A stretch of 64,000 bases of DNA. Origin: Achromobacter deleyi (lineage in GTDB: Bacteria > Pseudomonadota > Gammaproteobacteria > Burkholderiales > Burkholderiaceae_B). The notes beneath the pieces were generated by a model. The model searched no databases. It was not told the DNA's origin and saw only the letters and a program-made list of their open reading frames with translations. The DNA is taken from contig NZ_CADIJO010000001.1 of assembly GCF_902859705.1 (NCBI RefSeq), positions 496,001-560,000 on the forward strand, given 5' to 3'. Position numbers and translations under genes: made by a program. Of the stretch, positions 46,613-55,118 are shown piece after piece; position 1 is the stretch's first letter; each line of letters begins with the position of its first letter.

Positions 46613-47677
46613 ATGAGCATCGAAGTTCGCAACCTATCCAAGCGTTTCGGCCAGTTCCGGGCGCTGAACGACGTATCCCTGCACATCGAGACGGGCGAGC
46701 TGGTGGCGCTGCTGGGGCCATCGGGCTGTGGCAAGACCACGTTGCTGCGCATCATCGCGGGGCTGGAAGCGGCCGACAGCGGCAGCGTGCTGTTCGCCGG
46801 TGAAGACGCGACGTCCGTGGACGTGCGCCAGCGCCAGGTGGGATTTGTGTTCCAGCATTACGCGCTGTTCAAGCACATGACCGTGTTCGAGAACGTGGCC
46901 TTCGGACTGCGGGTCAAGCACCGTTCGCAGCGGCCGTCGGAAGACCAGATCCAGCGCAAGGTGCATGACCTGCTGGGGCTGGTGCAGCTGGATTGGCTGG
47001 CGGACCGCTATCCGGCCCAGCTGTCGGGCGGCCAGCGTCAGCGCATTGCCCTGGCGCGCGCCTTGGCGGTCGAACCGCGCGTGCTGCTGCTGGACGAGCC
47101 GTTCGGCGCGCTGGACGCCAAGGTGCGCAAGGAACTGCGCCGCTGGCTGCGCCGCCTGCACGACGAGCTGAACGTAGCCAGTGTGTTCGTCACGCATGAC
47201 CAGGAAGAGGCGCTGGAAGTGGCCGACCGGGTGGTGCTGATGAACGCCGGCAAGATCGAACAGGTGGGCACGCCGCGCGAAGTCTGGGAAGGCCCGGCCA
47301 CGCCGTTCGTCTACGGCTTCCTGGGCGACGTGAACCAGTTGCAGGGCGTGGCCAGCCGCGGCGTCTGGGAAGGCGCCGGCCTGTCGCTGCCGGCGCCTGA
47401 ACTGGCGCAGGCCGAAAACCAGCGCGCCACAGCCTACGTGCGGCCGCACGAGTTCGATATCGAACGCTATCGCGCGGGCGGCGACGGCATCCCGGTGCGC
47501 CTGGCGCACGCCTACCTGGCCGGCCCCAGCGCCTACCTGGAACTGACTCGCCAGGATTCCGACGCCATCCTTGAAGCCGAAGTGCCCGAGCACCTGTACC
47601 GGGAACTGGGGCTGCAGGACGGTGAAACCCTGCTGGCGCGTCCGCGCCGGGCGCGCATTTTCGCGGTGCAATCATGA
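46613..47677 (+). CDS. cysA: Sulfate/thiosulfate import ATP-binding protein CysA
   Basis: The 354-residue ABC ATPase has Walker [10 protein letters not shown], signature [15 protein letters not shown] and Walker [15 protein letters not shown]-terminal TOBE-type regulatory domain (~240-354, including [12 protein letters not shown]) follows. It powers CysTW. The stop overlaps the cysH start by 4 bp. Confidence 0.96.
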   Translation: MSIEVRNLSKRFGQFRALNDVSLHIETGELVALLGPSGCGKTTLLRIIAGLEAADSGSVLFAGEDATSVDVRQRQVGFVFQHYALFKHMTVFENVAFGLRVKHRSQRPSEDQIQRKVHDLLGLVQLDWLADRYPAQLSGGQRQRIALARALAVEPRVLLLDEPFGALDAKVRKELRRWLRRLHDELNVASVFVTHDQEEALEVADRVVLMNAGKIEQVGTPREVWEGPATPFVYGFLGDVNQLQGVASRGVWEGAGLSLPAPELAQAENQRATAYVRPHEFDIERYRAGGDGIPVRLAHAYLAGPSAYLELTRQDSDAILEAEVPEHLYRELGLQDGETLLARPRRARIFAVQS

Positions 47678-48429
47678 CGACAACTGAACTGTCCCCGCAG
47701 GCCGCACTGGATGCCGATCCGGCGCTGGCCGCCCGCTGGGCTGACCTGATCACCAGGCTGGCGGACATCCGCCAGCGCTATCCCGACGCCGCGCTGGCCT
47801 CGTCGCTGGCGGCCGAGGACATGGTGCTGACGCACGCCATCTATGACGCCGGGCTGGACCTGGAGGTCTTCACGCTGGACACCGGCCGCCTGCATGCGGA
47901 AACGCTGGGCGTGCTGGACGCCGTGCGCGAGCGCTACGGCCGTGACATCACCGTGTACCGGCCGGTCGCCGAGGCGGTCGAGCGTCACGTGGCCGAACAC
48001 GGCGCCTTTGCGTTCTATGAAAGCGTGGACCTGCGCAAGACCTGTTGCCAGATCCGCAAGGTCGAACCGCTCAAGCGTGCGCTGGCCGGGCGGGGCGCCT
48101 GGATCACAGGCCAGCGGCGAGCGCAGTCGGCCACGCGCGGCGAATTGCACCTGGAAGAAGACGACAAGACCTTCGGCCTCTACAAATTCAACCCGCTGGC
48201 CGACTGGAGCGAGGCGGACGTCTGGGGCGCGATTCGCGCCTTGGGCATTCCGTACAACCCGCTGCACGACCAGGGCTACCCGTCCATCGGTTGCGAGCCC
48301 TGTACCCGCGCGATCCGTCCAGGCGAAGACCTGAGGGCGGGGCGGTGGTGGTGGGAATCGTCCGATTCCAAGGAATGCGGCCTGCACGCTGGCAACCGCG
48401 TCATCAGCGTCGTGCCGGCGCGCACGTGA
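47674..48429 (+). CDS. cysH: Adenylyl-sulfate (APS) reductase, 4Fe-4S type
   Basis: The 251-residue PP-loop reductase has two cysteine pairs, C124-C125 (KTCCQIRK) and C207-C210 (GCEPCTR), that bind a 4Fe-4S cluster, and the catalytic C235 in SKECGLH. Cluster-containing CysH enzymes reduce APS directly; PAPS reductases of the E. coli type lack both pairs. [30 protein letters not shown] is the substrate-binding start. No APS kinase gene is present in the operon, which fits the APS route. Confidence 0.93.
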   Translation: MTTTELSPQAALDADPALAARWADLITRLADIRQRYPDAALASSLAAEDMVLTHAIYDAGLDLEVFTLDTGRLHAETLGVLDAVRERYGRDITVYRPVAEAVERHVAEHGAFAFYESVDLRKTCCQIRKVEPLKRALAGRGAWITGQRRAQSATRGELHLEEDDKTFGLYKFNPLADWSEADVWGAIRALGIPYNPLHDQGYPSIGCEPCTRAIRPGEDLRAGRWWWESSDSKECGLHAGNRVISVVPART

Positions 48430-48469
48430 CGCCCGCCGCTCATCAGAAATCTGTTTTAGGGGAATACCT

Positions 48470-49378
48470 ATGTCCGCAGTGATCCAACGCAGCCACCTGG
48501 ACTGGCTGGAATCGGAAGCCATATTCATCATGCGCGAGGTGGCCGCGGAAAGCGAAAAGCCCGTGCTGCTGTTCTCGGGCGGCAAGGACTCGGTGGTGCT
48601 GCTGCGCCTGGCCGAGAAGGCATTCCGCCCCGGGCGCTTTCCGTTTCCGCTGATGCACATCGACACGGGCCACAACTTCGACGAGGTCATCGCCTTTCGC
48701 GATGCCCGCGCCGCCGAGCTGGGCGAGACGTTGATCGTGCGCAGCGTGGAAGACTCGATCAAGCGGGGCAGCGTGGTGCTGCGCCGCGAGACCGATTCAC
48801 GCAATGCGGCCCAGGCCGTGACGCTGCTGGAGGCCATCGAGGAATTCGGCTTTGACGCCTGCATCGGCGGCGCCCGCCGCGACGAGGAAAAGGCGCGCGC
48901 CAAGGAACGCATCTTTTCGTTCCGCGACGAGTTCGGCCAATGGGATCCCAAGGCCCAGCGCCCGGAACTGTGGAACCTGTTCAACACGCGGGTGCACCGC
49001 GGCGAGAACATGCGGGTGTTCCCGATCTCGAACTGGACCGAGCTGGACGTCTGGCAGTACATCCAGCGCGAGCAGCTGGCCCTGCCGCCGATCTATTTCA
49101 GCCACGAGCGCGAGGTGGTCCGGCGCAAGGGGCTGCTGGTGCCGGTCACGCGCCTGACGCCGCCGCAGGACGGCGAGACGGTCGAGCGCCTGCCGGTGCG
49201 GTTTCGCACGGTGGGCGATATTTCCTGCACCTGCCCGGTGGCGTCCGACGCCGCCGACACCGCCGCCATCATCGCCGAGACGGCCGTGACCGACATCACC
49301 GAGCGCGGCGCCACGCGCATGGACGACCAGACTTCCGAGGCCTCGATGGAGCGCCGCAAGAAAGAGGGCTATTTCTGA
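48470..49378 (+). CDS. cysD: Sulfate adenylyltransferase subunit 2 (ATP sulfurylase small subunit)
   Basis: The 302-residue PP-loop ATP pyrophosphatase has LLFSGGKDSVVLLRLA, HIDTGHNFDEVI, IGGARRDEEKARAKERIFSF and the invariant C-terminal ERRKKEGYF. With CysN it forms APS from sulfate and ATP. AGGGGA lies ~7 bp before the ATG. Confidence 0.97.
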   Translation: MSAVIQRSHLDWLESEAIFIMREVAAESEKPVLLFSGGKDSVVLLRLAEKAFRPGRFPFPLMHIDTGHNFDEVIAFRDARAAELGETLIVRSVEDSIKRGSVVLRRETDSRNAAQAVTLLEAIEEFGFDACIGGARRDEEKARAKERIFSFRDEFGQWDPKAQRPELWNLFNTRVHRGENMRVFPISNWTELDVWQYIQREQLALPPIYFSHEREVVRRKGLLVPVTRLTPPQDGETVERLPVRFRTVGDISCTCPVASDAADTAAIIAETAVTDITERGATRMDDQTSEASMERRKKEGYF

Positions 49379-49420
49379 TTGCACGAGCGGCCGGCGCAGC
49401 GCCGGCCACAGGGGACGCAC

Positions 49421-50719
49421 ATGAATGCAGTAAACGATTCTTTTCTTTCGGGCGCCGGCACGGGCGTGCTGCGCCTGATCACGGCCGGTTCGGTCGACGA
49501 TGGCAAATCGACGCTGATCGGCCGCCTGCTGTATGACAGCAAGGGCGTGTTTGCCGACCAGCTGGATGCGATCTCGCGCGCCAAGTACAAGCGCGTGGCC
49601 GAAGGCGGTATCGACTTCTCGCTGCTGACCGACGGCCTGGAGGCCGAGCGCGAGCAGGGCATCACGATCGACGTGGCCTACCGCTACTTTTCGACACCGG
49701 CGCGCAAGTTCATCATCGCCGACGCGCCGGGCCACGAGCAGTACACGCGCAACATGGTGACCGGCGCGTCCACTGCGGACGTGGCCGTGATCCTGATCGA
49801 CGCTACCCGCGCTGCCGACGGCAAGCTGCTGCCGCAGACCAAGCGCCACAGCACCATCGCCCGGCTGCTCGGCATCCGCCACATCGTGGTGGCGGTCAAC
49901 AAGATGGACCTGGTGGACTGGGACCGCGCGGTGTTCGAACGCATCCGCGACGCCTATGCCGACCTGGCGGGCAAGCTGGGCATCGCGCACTTCGACGCGC
50001 TGCCGCTGTCGGCGCTGAACGGCGACAACGTGGTGACGCTGTCGGACAAGACACCCTGGTACACGGGGCAGCCGCTGCTGACGCTGCTGGAATCGCTGGA
50101 CCTGTCCGGCGATGGCCGCAGCGGACCGCTGCGCTTTCCGGTGCAATGGGTGGCGCGTCACGACGGTGATCGCAAGGAAGACTTCCGCGGCTATGCCGGC
50201 CGCATCGCCAGCGGCGTGCTGCGCCCGGGTGACGAGGTCACGGTGCAGCCGTCGGGCGTGTCGGCGCGCGTGCGCGAAGTGCGCGTGTTCGACCGCGTGC
50301 TGGATGAAGCGGTGGCGGGCGATTCGGTCACGCTGGTGCTGGATCGCGATGTCGATGTGTCGCGCGGCGACGTGATCGTGCATTCAGAGGCGCAAGCGCA
50401 AGTCGCGCGCGAGTTCGAAGCCGAGCTGTGCTGGCTCGACGCGCAACCGCTGAACCCGGCGCGCAAGTACTTGCTCAAGCACGGCACGCGACTGACGTCG
50501 GCGAAGATCCGCGCGGTGCTGTCGCATCGCGATATCCACGAACTGCAGGAAGTGCAGAACACGGAAGGCACGCTGCGCATGAACGACATCGGCCGCGTCA
50601 CGTTCACCACGCGCGAAGCGTTGGCGGTCGATCGGTACGACGATGTCGCGGCCACGGGCGCCTTCATTTTGATCGACGAGGCCACGCATCAGACGGCGGC
50701 GGCGGGCATGCTTCGGTAA
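49421..50719 (+). CDS. cysN: Sulfate adenylyltransferase subunit 1 (GTPase)
   Basis: The 432-residue EF-Tu-like GTPase has G1 GSVDDGKSTLIGRLLYD, G3 IADAPGHEQYTRNMVTGAS and G4 AVNKMDLVDW, followed by two beta-barrel domains. GTP hydrolysis drives APS formation by CysD. The length is that of CysN alone: the C-terminal APS kinase (CysC) domain of NodQ-type fusions is absent, consistent with CysH using APS. The start at 49421 follows CAGGGGAC; the in-frame upstream ATG abuts cysD and adds unconserved residues. Confidence 0.96.
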   Translation: MNAVNDSFLSGAGTGVLRLITAGSVDDGKSTLIGRLLYDSKGVFADQLDAISRAKYKRVAEGGIDFSLLTDGLEAEREQGITIDVAYRYFSTPARKFIIADAPGHEQYTRNMVTGASTADVAVILIDATRAADGKLLPQTKRHSTIARLLGIRHIVVAVNKMDLVDWDRAVFERIRDAYADLAGKLGIAHFDALPLSALNGDNVVTLSDKTPWYTGQPLLTLLESLDLSGDGRSGPLRFPVQWVARHDGDRKEDFRGYAGRIASGVLRPGDEVTVQPSGVSARVREVRVFDRVLDEAVAGDSVTLVLDRDVDVSRGDVIVHSEAQAQVAREFEAELCWLDAQPLNPARKYLLKHGTRLTSAKIRAVLSHRDIHELQEVQNTEGTLRMNDIGRVTFTTREALAVDRYDDVAATGAFILIDEATHQTAAAGMLR

Positions 50720-50736
50720 ACCGCAAGCAGGCCGCG

Positions 50737-50777
50737 AAACAACACCCCTGTAGCCCCGAAAAAGGGGTGTTGTTTTT
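50737..50777 (+). terminator. Rho-independent terminator after cysN
   Basis: AAACAACACCCC / GGGGTGTTGTTT form a 12-bp stem with a 15-nt loop and a T-rich 3' side. It ends the sulfate operon. Confidence 0.88.
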
Positions 50778-50897
50778 ATTCCAAACCCAATGCTGGTGCG
50801 GGTTTCCGGCCGATATCGCAAGATGAAATCGAATTGTCCGGACGGCGTCTTCGTCTTGCGGTAAAGTGGGGCTGTCTTACGAAAAGGCTTTTGGTGC

Positions 50898-50926
50898 TTG
50901 TCAAAACCACTGTGTTTTTGTACAGT
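50898..50926 (+). promoter_or_regulatory. Promoter of the radical SAM gene
   Basis: -35 TTGTCA (50898-50903), a 17-bp spacer and -10 TACAGT (50921-50926) are present. The -10 overlaps the LexA box. The expected start of transcription (~50933) falls at the ATG (50934), so the mRNA would be leaderless or nearly so. Confidence 0.6.
50910..50925. promoter_or_regulatory. LexA (SOS) box
   Basis: CTGTGTTTTTGTACAG is an exact CTGT-N8-ACAG match; the flanking bases (CA before CTGT, TA after) add further fit to the E. coli consensus. It sits between the -35 and -10 elements and overlaps the latter, where LexA binding would block RNA polymerase. Confidence 0.85.
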
Positions 50927-50933
50927 AGTTTTC

Positions 50934-52304
50934 ATGGCACGCACCGATCATTCTTTTCCCGCCGGTTCTGGGTCCCCGGCTGCCGCCCCCGCCGCCTTGC
51001 GCGGTCGGGGTGCGGTTACTAATGTTCGGCATCGCTTTCAGCGCGATGATCGCGTGCAGGTCGACGACGGCTGGTCCGCTTCGGGCCTCCCGGCTGATTT
51101 CGTCGATGCTGTCCCCGATATTTCCCCCAAAGTCATTCCCATCCTGCCCGACGCCCGACTGGCGCCCGCGGCCCCCAAGACGACCGTCACGGCCGAAGAA
51201 GCCCGCAAGATCCTGTCGCGCAACGATTCGCCCGACATTCCCTTCGATGTGGCGGTCAACCCATACCGGGGATGCGAACACGGCTGCGTCTACTGCTACG
51301 CCCGGCCCACGCATTCCTACCTGGGTTATTCCCCCGGGCTGGACTTCGAAACCCGCCTGGTGGCCAAGGCCAATGCGGTAGAGGCGCTGCGGGCCGAAAT
51401 CAGCCGCCCGGGCTACAAGCCGTCGCCCATCAATATCGGGTCGGCCACCGACGCCTATCAGCCCATCGAACGCGACTGGCGCCTGACGCGCGGCATGCTC
51501 GAACTGATGCTGGAAACCCGGCACCCGGTCACCATCGTTACCAAGAACGCCCTGGTCGCCCGCGACCTGGATCTCCTTGCCGCGCTGGCCGAGCAGAAGC
51601 TGGTGGTGGTCTACATGAGCATCACCACGCTGGATGCCGGCATGGCCCGCACGCTGGAACCCCGCGCGGCCGCGCCCTGGCGCCGCCTGGAAGCCGTGAG
51701 CAACCTCACGGCCGCCGGGGTGCCCGTAGGGGTGCTGGTAGCGCCCGTGATCCCGTTCATCAACGACGACGCCATGGAGCACATCCTGCAGGAATCCAAG
51801 GCGGCCGGCGCGCACTATGCCAGCTACACCGTCATTCGGCTGCCCTGGGAAGTCAAAACCCTGTTCGAAGACTGGCTCAACGCCCACTACCCGGATCGCG
51901 CCCAGCGCGTGCTGCATCGCATCGAAGACCTGCGCAACGGCCGCCGCAACGATCCCAACTTCGGCTCGCGCATGCGCGGCACCGGCATCTGGGCCGACCT
52001 GCTGCGCCAGCGGTTCGCGGTGGCCACGCGCAAGCTGGGCCTGAATCGCCATCGCCTGGCGCTGGATGCCGACCGTTTCCAGCCGCCCTTGGCGGCCGGT
52101 GGCGCCGGAGCCCTGTTTTCAACGGCCGCAGGGGCGGCCCCCGTTTCCCTATCCCCGGTTGGCGCGAAAGCGTCTTCAGGGGTCCCTTTTTCCGGCACCC
52201 CGTCCGGTGCCACGCCCAGCCGCTCACCGGCGGCCGGCGCCTTTGGGCGCGGCGAGCGCCAATGGCGCGCCGTGGCTGCCGGGCAGTTGTCCTTGTTTGA
52301 CTGA
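50934..52304 (+). CDS. PA0069-family radical SAM protein (SplB-like), SOS-regulated
   Basis: The 456-residue radical SAM enzyme has the 4Fe-4S motif CEHGCVYCYARPTH (C-x3-C-x2-C) at ~115, with NPYRGCEHG immediately before it. Other segments are NIGSATDAYQPIE, TLEPRAAAPWRR and VLVAPVIPFINDD. It resembles the Rv2578c/PA0069 group related to spore photoproduct lyase; the reaction is unknown. The last ~60 residues are a Ser/Pro/Gly/Ala low-complexity tail ending QLSLFD. The start at ATG 50934 has no Shine-Dalgarno and lies right at the predicted transcription start; an upstream TTG at 50898 would overlap the promoter and is rejected. The LexA box implies a DNA-damage role. Confidence 0.88.
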   Translation: MARTDHSFPAGSGSPAAAPAALRGRGAVTNVRHRFQRDDRVQVDDGWSASGLPADFVDAVPDISPKVIPILPDARLAPAAPKTTVTAEEARKILSRNDSPDIPFDVAVNPYRGCEHGCVYCYARPTHSYLGYSPGLDFETRLVAKANAVEALRAEISRPGYKPSPINIGSATDAYQPIERDWRLTRGMLELMLETRHPVTIVTKNALVARDLDLLAALAEQKLVVVYMSITTLDAGMARTLEPRAAAPWRRLEAVSNLTAAGVPVGVLVAPVIPFINDDAMEHILQESKAAGAHYASYTVIRLPWEVKTLFEDWLNAHYPDRAQRVLHRIEDLRNGRRNDPNFGSRMRGTGIWADLLRQRFAVATRKLGLNRHRLALDADRFQPPLAAGGAGALFSTAAGAAPVSLSPVGAKASSGVPFSGTPSGATPSRSPAAGAFGRGERQWRAVAAGQLSLFD

Positions 52305-52415
52305 CGCCATGGCGCCGGACGGCCCTTGCCGTTCGCCCGACCTTGTTCGCCCGAGTCCGTTGCTGTTGCCCGTCGATTCTGACTGTCGTTTTTACCGCGC
52401 TACCAAGGAGTTCCC

Positions 52416-52739
52416 ATGAACACCGCTCAACTCTCCGTCCTGCCGGACGATCTTGCCGCCGTATCGCTGACCCCGCTGCGCCGTGCCGTGCAACGTGTCC
52501 GTACGTTCGGCACCCTGCCGGGCAAGTGGCCGTTTCCCCCGGCCGCCACCGATGTGGCGGCGCCCGCTGCCGGCAACGTCGTGCGCGGCCCGCGCGAACG
52601 CAGCCTGGGCAACGCCACGGTCGAACCGGTGTCCGATCAGGTCAGCGTCAAGAGCATGGTGGTGGATGTGGTGCTGGTGCTGGCATGGGGCGCCATGATC
52701 CCCGCGCTGATGTGGCTGGGCGCGGCCGGCGGATTCTGA
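52416..52739 (+). CDS. Small hypothetical protein with C-terminal membrane helix
   Basis: The 107-residue protein is not recognised. It starts behind a perfect AAGGAG Shine-Dalgarno (5 bp spacing), and its codon use is like that of its neighbours. The N-terminal ~75 residues are hydrophilic, with RRAVQRVRTFGTLPGKWPFP. The C-terminal helix (SMVVDVVLVLAWGAMIPALMWLGA) would anchor it with an N-in or N-out tail; orientation is unclear. It lies 111 bp downstream of the SOS-controlled radical SAM gene in the same direction, with no terminator visible between, so co-induction is possible. Confidence 0.65.
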   Translation: MNTAQLSVLPDDLAAVSLTPLRRAVQRVRTFGTLPGKWPFPPAATDVAAPAAGNVVRGPRERSLGNATVEPVSDQVSVKSMVVDVVLVLAWGAMIPALMWLGAAGGF

Positions 52740-52751
52740 CCCTCGCCGGGG

Positions 52752-53624
52752 TCAGGTCGACCCCAGCAGCACCACGCCGGCCAGAATCGACAGGCAGCCG
52801 GCCAGCCGGCCCGGGCCGACTTTCTCGCGCAAGAGGAACATGCCGGCCAGGGTGCCCAGCATCATCGACATTTCCCGGGCGGGGGCCACCAGGCTGAGCG
52901 GCGCGCCGTTGCGCAAGGCATACAGCACCAGGATGTACCCCAGCGGCGACAGCAGGCCTACCGCCAGCGCCAGGTGCCAGTGGCCGCGCATGGATTCCCA
53001 GGCCTGGGTGCGTCGGCGCAGCATGTGGGGCGTCATCATGGTGGTGCGGGTCACGCAGGTAAACCAGTCGAACAGCACCGGGCTGATCAACAGTACCTTC
53101 ACGCCGTAGGCGTCCACCACCGTGTAGGCGGCGATGAACAGGCCGATCACCATGCCCCAGCGCACGCCCACCCAGGCCTGGGCGTTGCGGAAAATCGACA
53201 GCCGTCCCTGGGTGGCGATCAGCAGCACCCCGATCACCACGCACAGCATGCCGGCAATGCCGGTGCCGGTGGCGGGTTCGCGCAGCAGCAGAAAGGCGCC
53301 GGTGGTCGAGAGCAGGGGGCCGGTACCTCGGGCAATGGGGTACACCACCGACAGGTCCGCCACCTGGTAGCCGCGTTGCAGGCACAGGCTGTAGCCCAGG
53401 TGCAACAGGCTGGACGTCAGGATCGCGGCCACCACGGGCCAGGTCCATGTCATGCCGTCGTGCAGCAGCACCCAGATCACCCAGGGGGCATACAGCACCG
53501 AGGCGCACAGCCCGTAGGCAAACACGAAGGGAGCGCCCACCATGGCCGCGCGCTTGGCGAGGAGATTCCACGTTGCGTGGGCCATCGCCGCCAGGACGAC
53601 CAATATCAGGGACGAATACGACAT
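52752..53624 (-). CDS. EamA/DMT-superfamily transporter
   Basis: The 290-residue protein has ten predicted TM helices in two EamA repeats (start AHATWNLLAKRAAMVGAPFVFAYG; second repeat from ~150 with GVRWGMVIGLFIAAYTVVDAYGVK). It has typical signatures YPIARGTGPLLSTTGAFLLLREP and APAREMSMMLGTLAGMFLLREKVG. Members export metabolites or drugs; the substrate is unknown. It converges on the small hypothetical gene (12 bp between stops) and is divergent from rplS. Confidence 0.85.
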   Translation of the reverse strand: MSYSSLILVVLAAMAHATWNLLAKRAAMVGAPFVFAYGLCASVLYAPWVIWVLLHDGMTWTWPVVAAILTSSLLHLGYSLCLQRGYQVADLSVVYPIARGTGPLLSTTGAFLLLREPATGTGIAGMLCVVIGVLLIATQGRLSIFRNAQAWVGVRWGMVIGLFIAAYTVVDAYGVKVLLISPVLFDWFTCVTRTTMMTPHMLRRRTQAWESMRGHWHLALAVGLLSPLGYILVLYALRNGAPLSLVAPAREMSMMLGTLAGMFLLREKVGPGRLAGCLSILAGVVLLGST

Positions 53625-53730
53625 GGGGAAAGACAGCGTCTTGTGACGTGTTTGTTACAGGAACTGCTAGGGTACCGCAAAGCGGTGGGCAGGCCGCCAT
53701 GTTACCTGACGCTCCAGGCAAATTTTGGTG

Positions 53731-53736
53731 TAGAAT
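53731..53736 (+). promoter_or_regulatory. Candidate -10 element for rplS
   Basis: TAGAAT lies ~145 bp upstream of rplS. The best -35 candidate (CTGACG, 53706-53711) has a long 19-bp spacing, so the assignment is tentative. A long leader between this element and AGGAG (ending 5 bp before the ATG) could hold L19-type leader control. Confidence 0.35.
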
Positions 53737-53879
53737 CATTGGTTTGCCAAATCTCATCCTCTGCTTGCGGTACATGGTCAATGGGTTCCAACAGGATTCC
53801 AACGACCCGATCAACACTAAAACGACATTGACTGGCAAAGCGTTTTTAGTCCGCAAGGCATGATGATCTAGGAGTTCTC

Positions 53880-54260
53880 ATGAACCTTATCGCTATCCTG
53901 GAACAGGAAGAGATTGCCCGCCTGACCGGCGGCCAAGCCAAGCCTGAATTTGCTCCCGGTGACACCGTCATCGTGAGCGTGAACGTCGTTGAAGGCACCC
54001 GCAAGCGCGTGCAGGCCTTCGAAGGCGTCGTGATCGCCAAGCGCAACCGCGGCCTGAACTCCGCGTTCACCGTGCGCAAGATTTCGTCGGGTGAAGCCGT
54101 GGAACGTACGTTCCAGCTGTACTCGCCGCAAATCGCCGGCATCGAAGTCAAGCGCCGCGGCGACGTGCGCCGCGCCAAGCTGTACTACCTGCGCAACCGC
54201 TCGGGCAAGTCGGCACGTATCAAGGAAAAGCTGGTCAGCAAGCAAGCCTCGGCGGCTTGA
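53880..54260 (+). CDS. rplS: 50S ribosomal protein L19
   Basis: The 126-residue protein contains [42 protein letters not shown] and the conserved [28 protein letters not shown]. It sits at the 30S-50S interface. AGGAG lies 5 bp upstream. The usual partners rpsP, rimM and trmD are not in front of it; a divergent DMT transporter is there instead. It ends with its own terminator, so it is a separate transcription unit. Confidence 0.97.
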   Translation: MNLIAILEQEEIARLTGGQAKPEFAPGDTVIVSVNVVEGTRKRVQAFEGVVIAKRNRGLNSAFTVRKISSGEAVERTFQLYSPQIAGIEVKRRGDVRRAKLYYLRNRSGKSARIKEKLVSKQASAA

Positions 54261-54339
54261 TCGCTTATCGGCACACGGCCCTACCAGTGTCGGACGCACA
54301 CGCCATCCAGCGTTTTCGTTCGGCACGGGTTTCCGGGTT

Positions 54340-54367
54340 AAAAAGGCACCTGCGAGGGTGCCTTTTT
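54340..54367 (+). terminator. Rho-independent terminator after rplS
   Basis: AAAAAGGCACC / GGTGCCTTTTT forms an 11-bp perfect stem with a 6-nt loop. It ends only 16 bp before the next start codon. Confidence 0.88.
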
Positions 54368-54383
54368 CTATTTGAAAAGCCGA

Positions 54384-55115
54384 ATGTCTGATTCCTCGTC
54401 TTCTGCTCGGCCCAGGCGGCCGCTGGCGCGTCCCGGATTCGATCCGGCGTCGCAGCCATGGGTTGTCGCCAACGATTCCCTGCCGGCGGTGCCCGCCAAT
54501 CTGCTGACGCCCGACTTGCTGCGCGGCACACTCAGCCAGCCGTCTACCTGGACGCTGGAACTGTCGCGCGACAACGATCTGCGCTATCCCGGCCGCGAAG
54601 GCGTGCCGGTGCCGGCAGCCGTGCTGATTCCGCTGGTGACGCGCACCGATGGCGTGCACATCATGCTGACCCAGCGCGCTGCGCACCTGCACGATCATGC
54701 GGGCCAGGTCAGCTTTCCCGGTGGCCGCATCGAAACCAGCGATGCCACGCCGATTGCCGCGGCGCTGCGCGAGGCGCAGGAAGAAACCGGCTTGCCCGCC
54801 AACCACGTCGAAGTGCTGGGCAGCATGCCGCCCTACCTGACGGCCACGGGTTTTTCGATCATTCCGGTGGTGTCGCTGGTCACGCCCGGCTTCCAGCTGG
54901 CGCCTGATGCGTTCGAGGTGGCCGAGGTGTTCGAGGTGCCGCTGTCGTTCCTGATGGATCCGGCCAACCACCGCCTGTACGAGGCGCGGCTGGACGATGG
55001 CCGGGTGCGCCACTACTACGGCATGCCCTACGGCCGGCACTTCATCTGGGGCGCCACGGCCGGCATGCTGCGCAACCTGTACCACCTGCTGCGCAACGGC
55101 TTTCAGCCGCGCTGA
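54384..55115 (+). CDS. Nudix hydrolase, CoA pyrophosphatase (NudL) type
   Basis: The 243-residue Nudix enzyme has QRAAHLHDHAGQVSFPGGRIE followed by the Nudix helix AALREAQEETGL. The upstream 'HAGQ(V/I)(S/A)FPGG' stretch is the CoA-hydrolase (UPF0035) signature. The start of the Nudix box is degenerate, as in this subfamily. It would split CoA to 4'-phosphopantetheine and adenosine 3',5'-bisphosphate. ATG 54384 was chosen over an in-frame TTG at 54372. It converges on rsgA, with 3 bp between the stops. Confidence 0.87.
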   Translation: MSDSSSSARPRRPLARPGFDPASQPWVVANDSLPAVPANLLTPDLLRGTLSQPSTWTLELSRDNDLRYPGREGVPVPAAVLIPLVTRTDGVHIMLTQRAAHLHDHAGQVSFPGGRIETSDATPIAAALREAQEETGLPANHVEVLGSMPPYLTATGFSIIPVVSLVTPGFQLAPDAFEVAEVFEVPLSFLMDPANHRLYEARLDDGRVRHYYGMPYGRHFIWGATAGMLRNLYHLLRNGFQPR

Positions 55116-55118
55116 TTC

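Noticed and set aside
54384-54850. Loss of Nudix function because the GX5EX7REUXEEXGU motif is incomplete at its start
   Set aside because: The CoA pyrophosphatase subfamily shows the same variant start of the box; the REAQEETGL core is intact.
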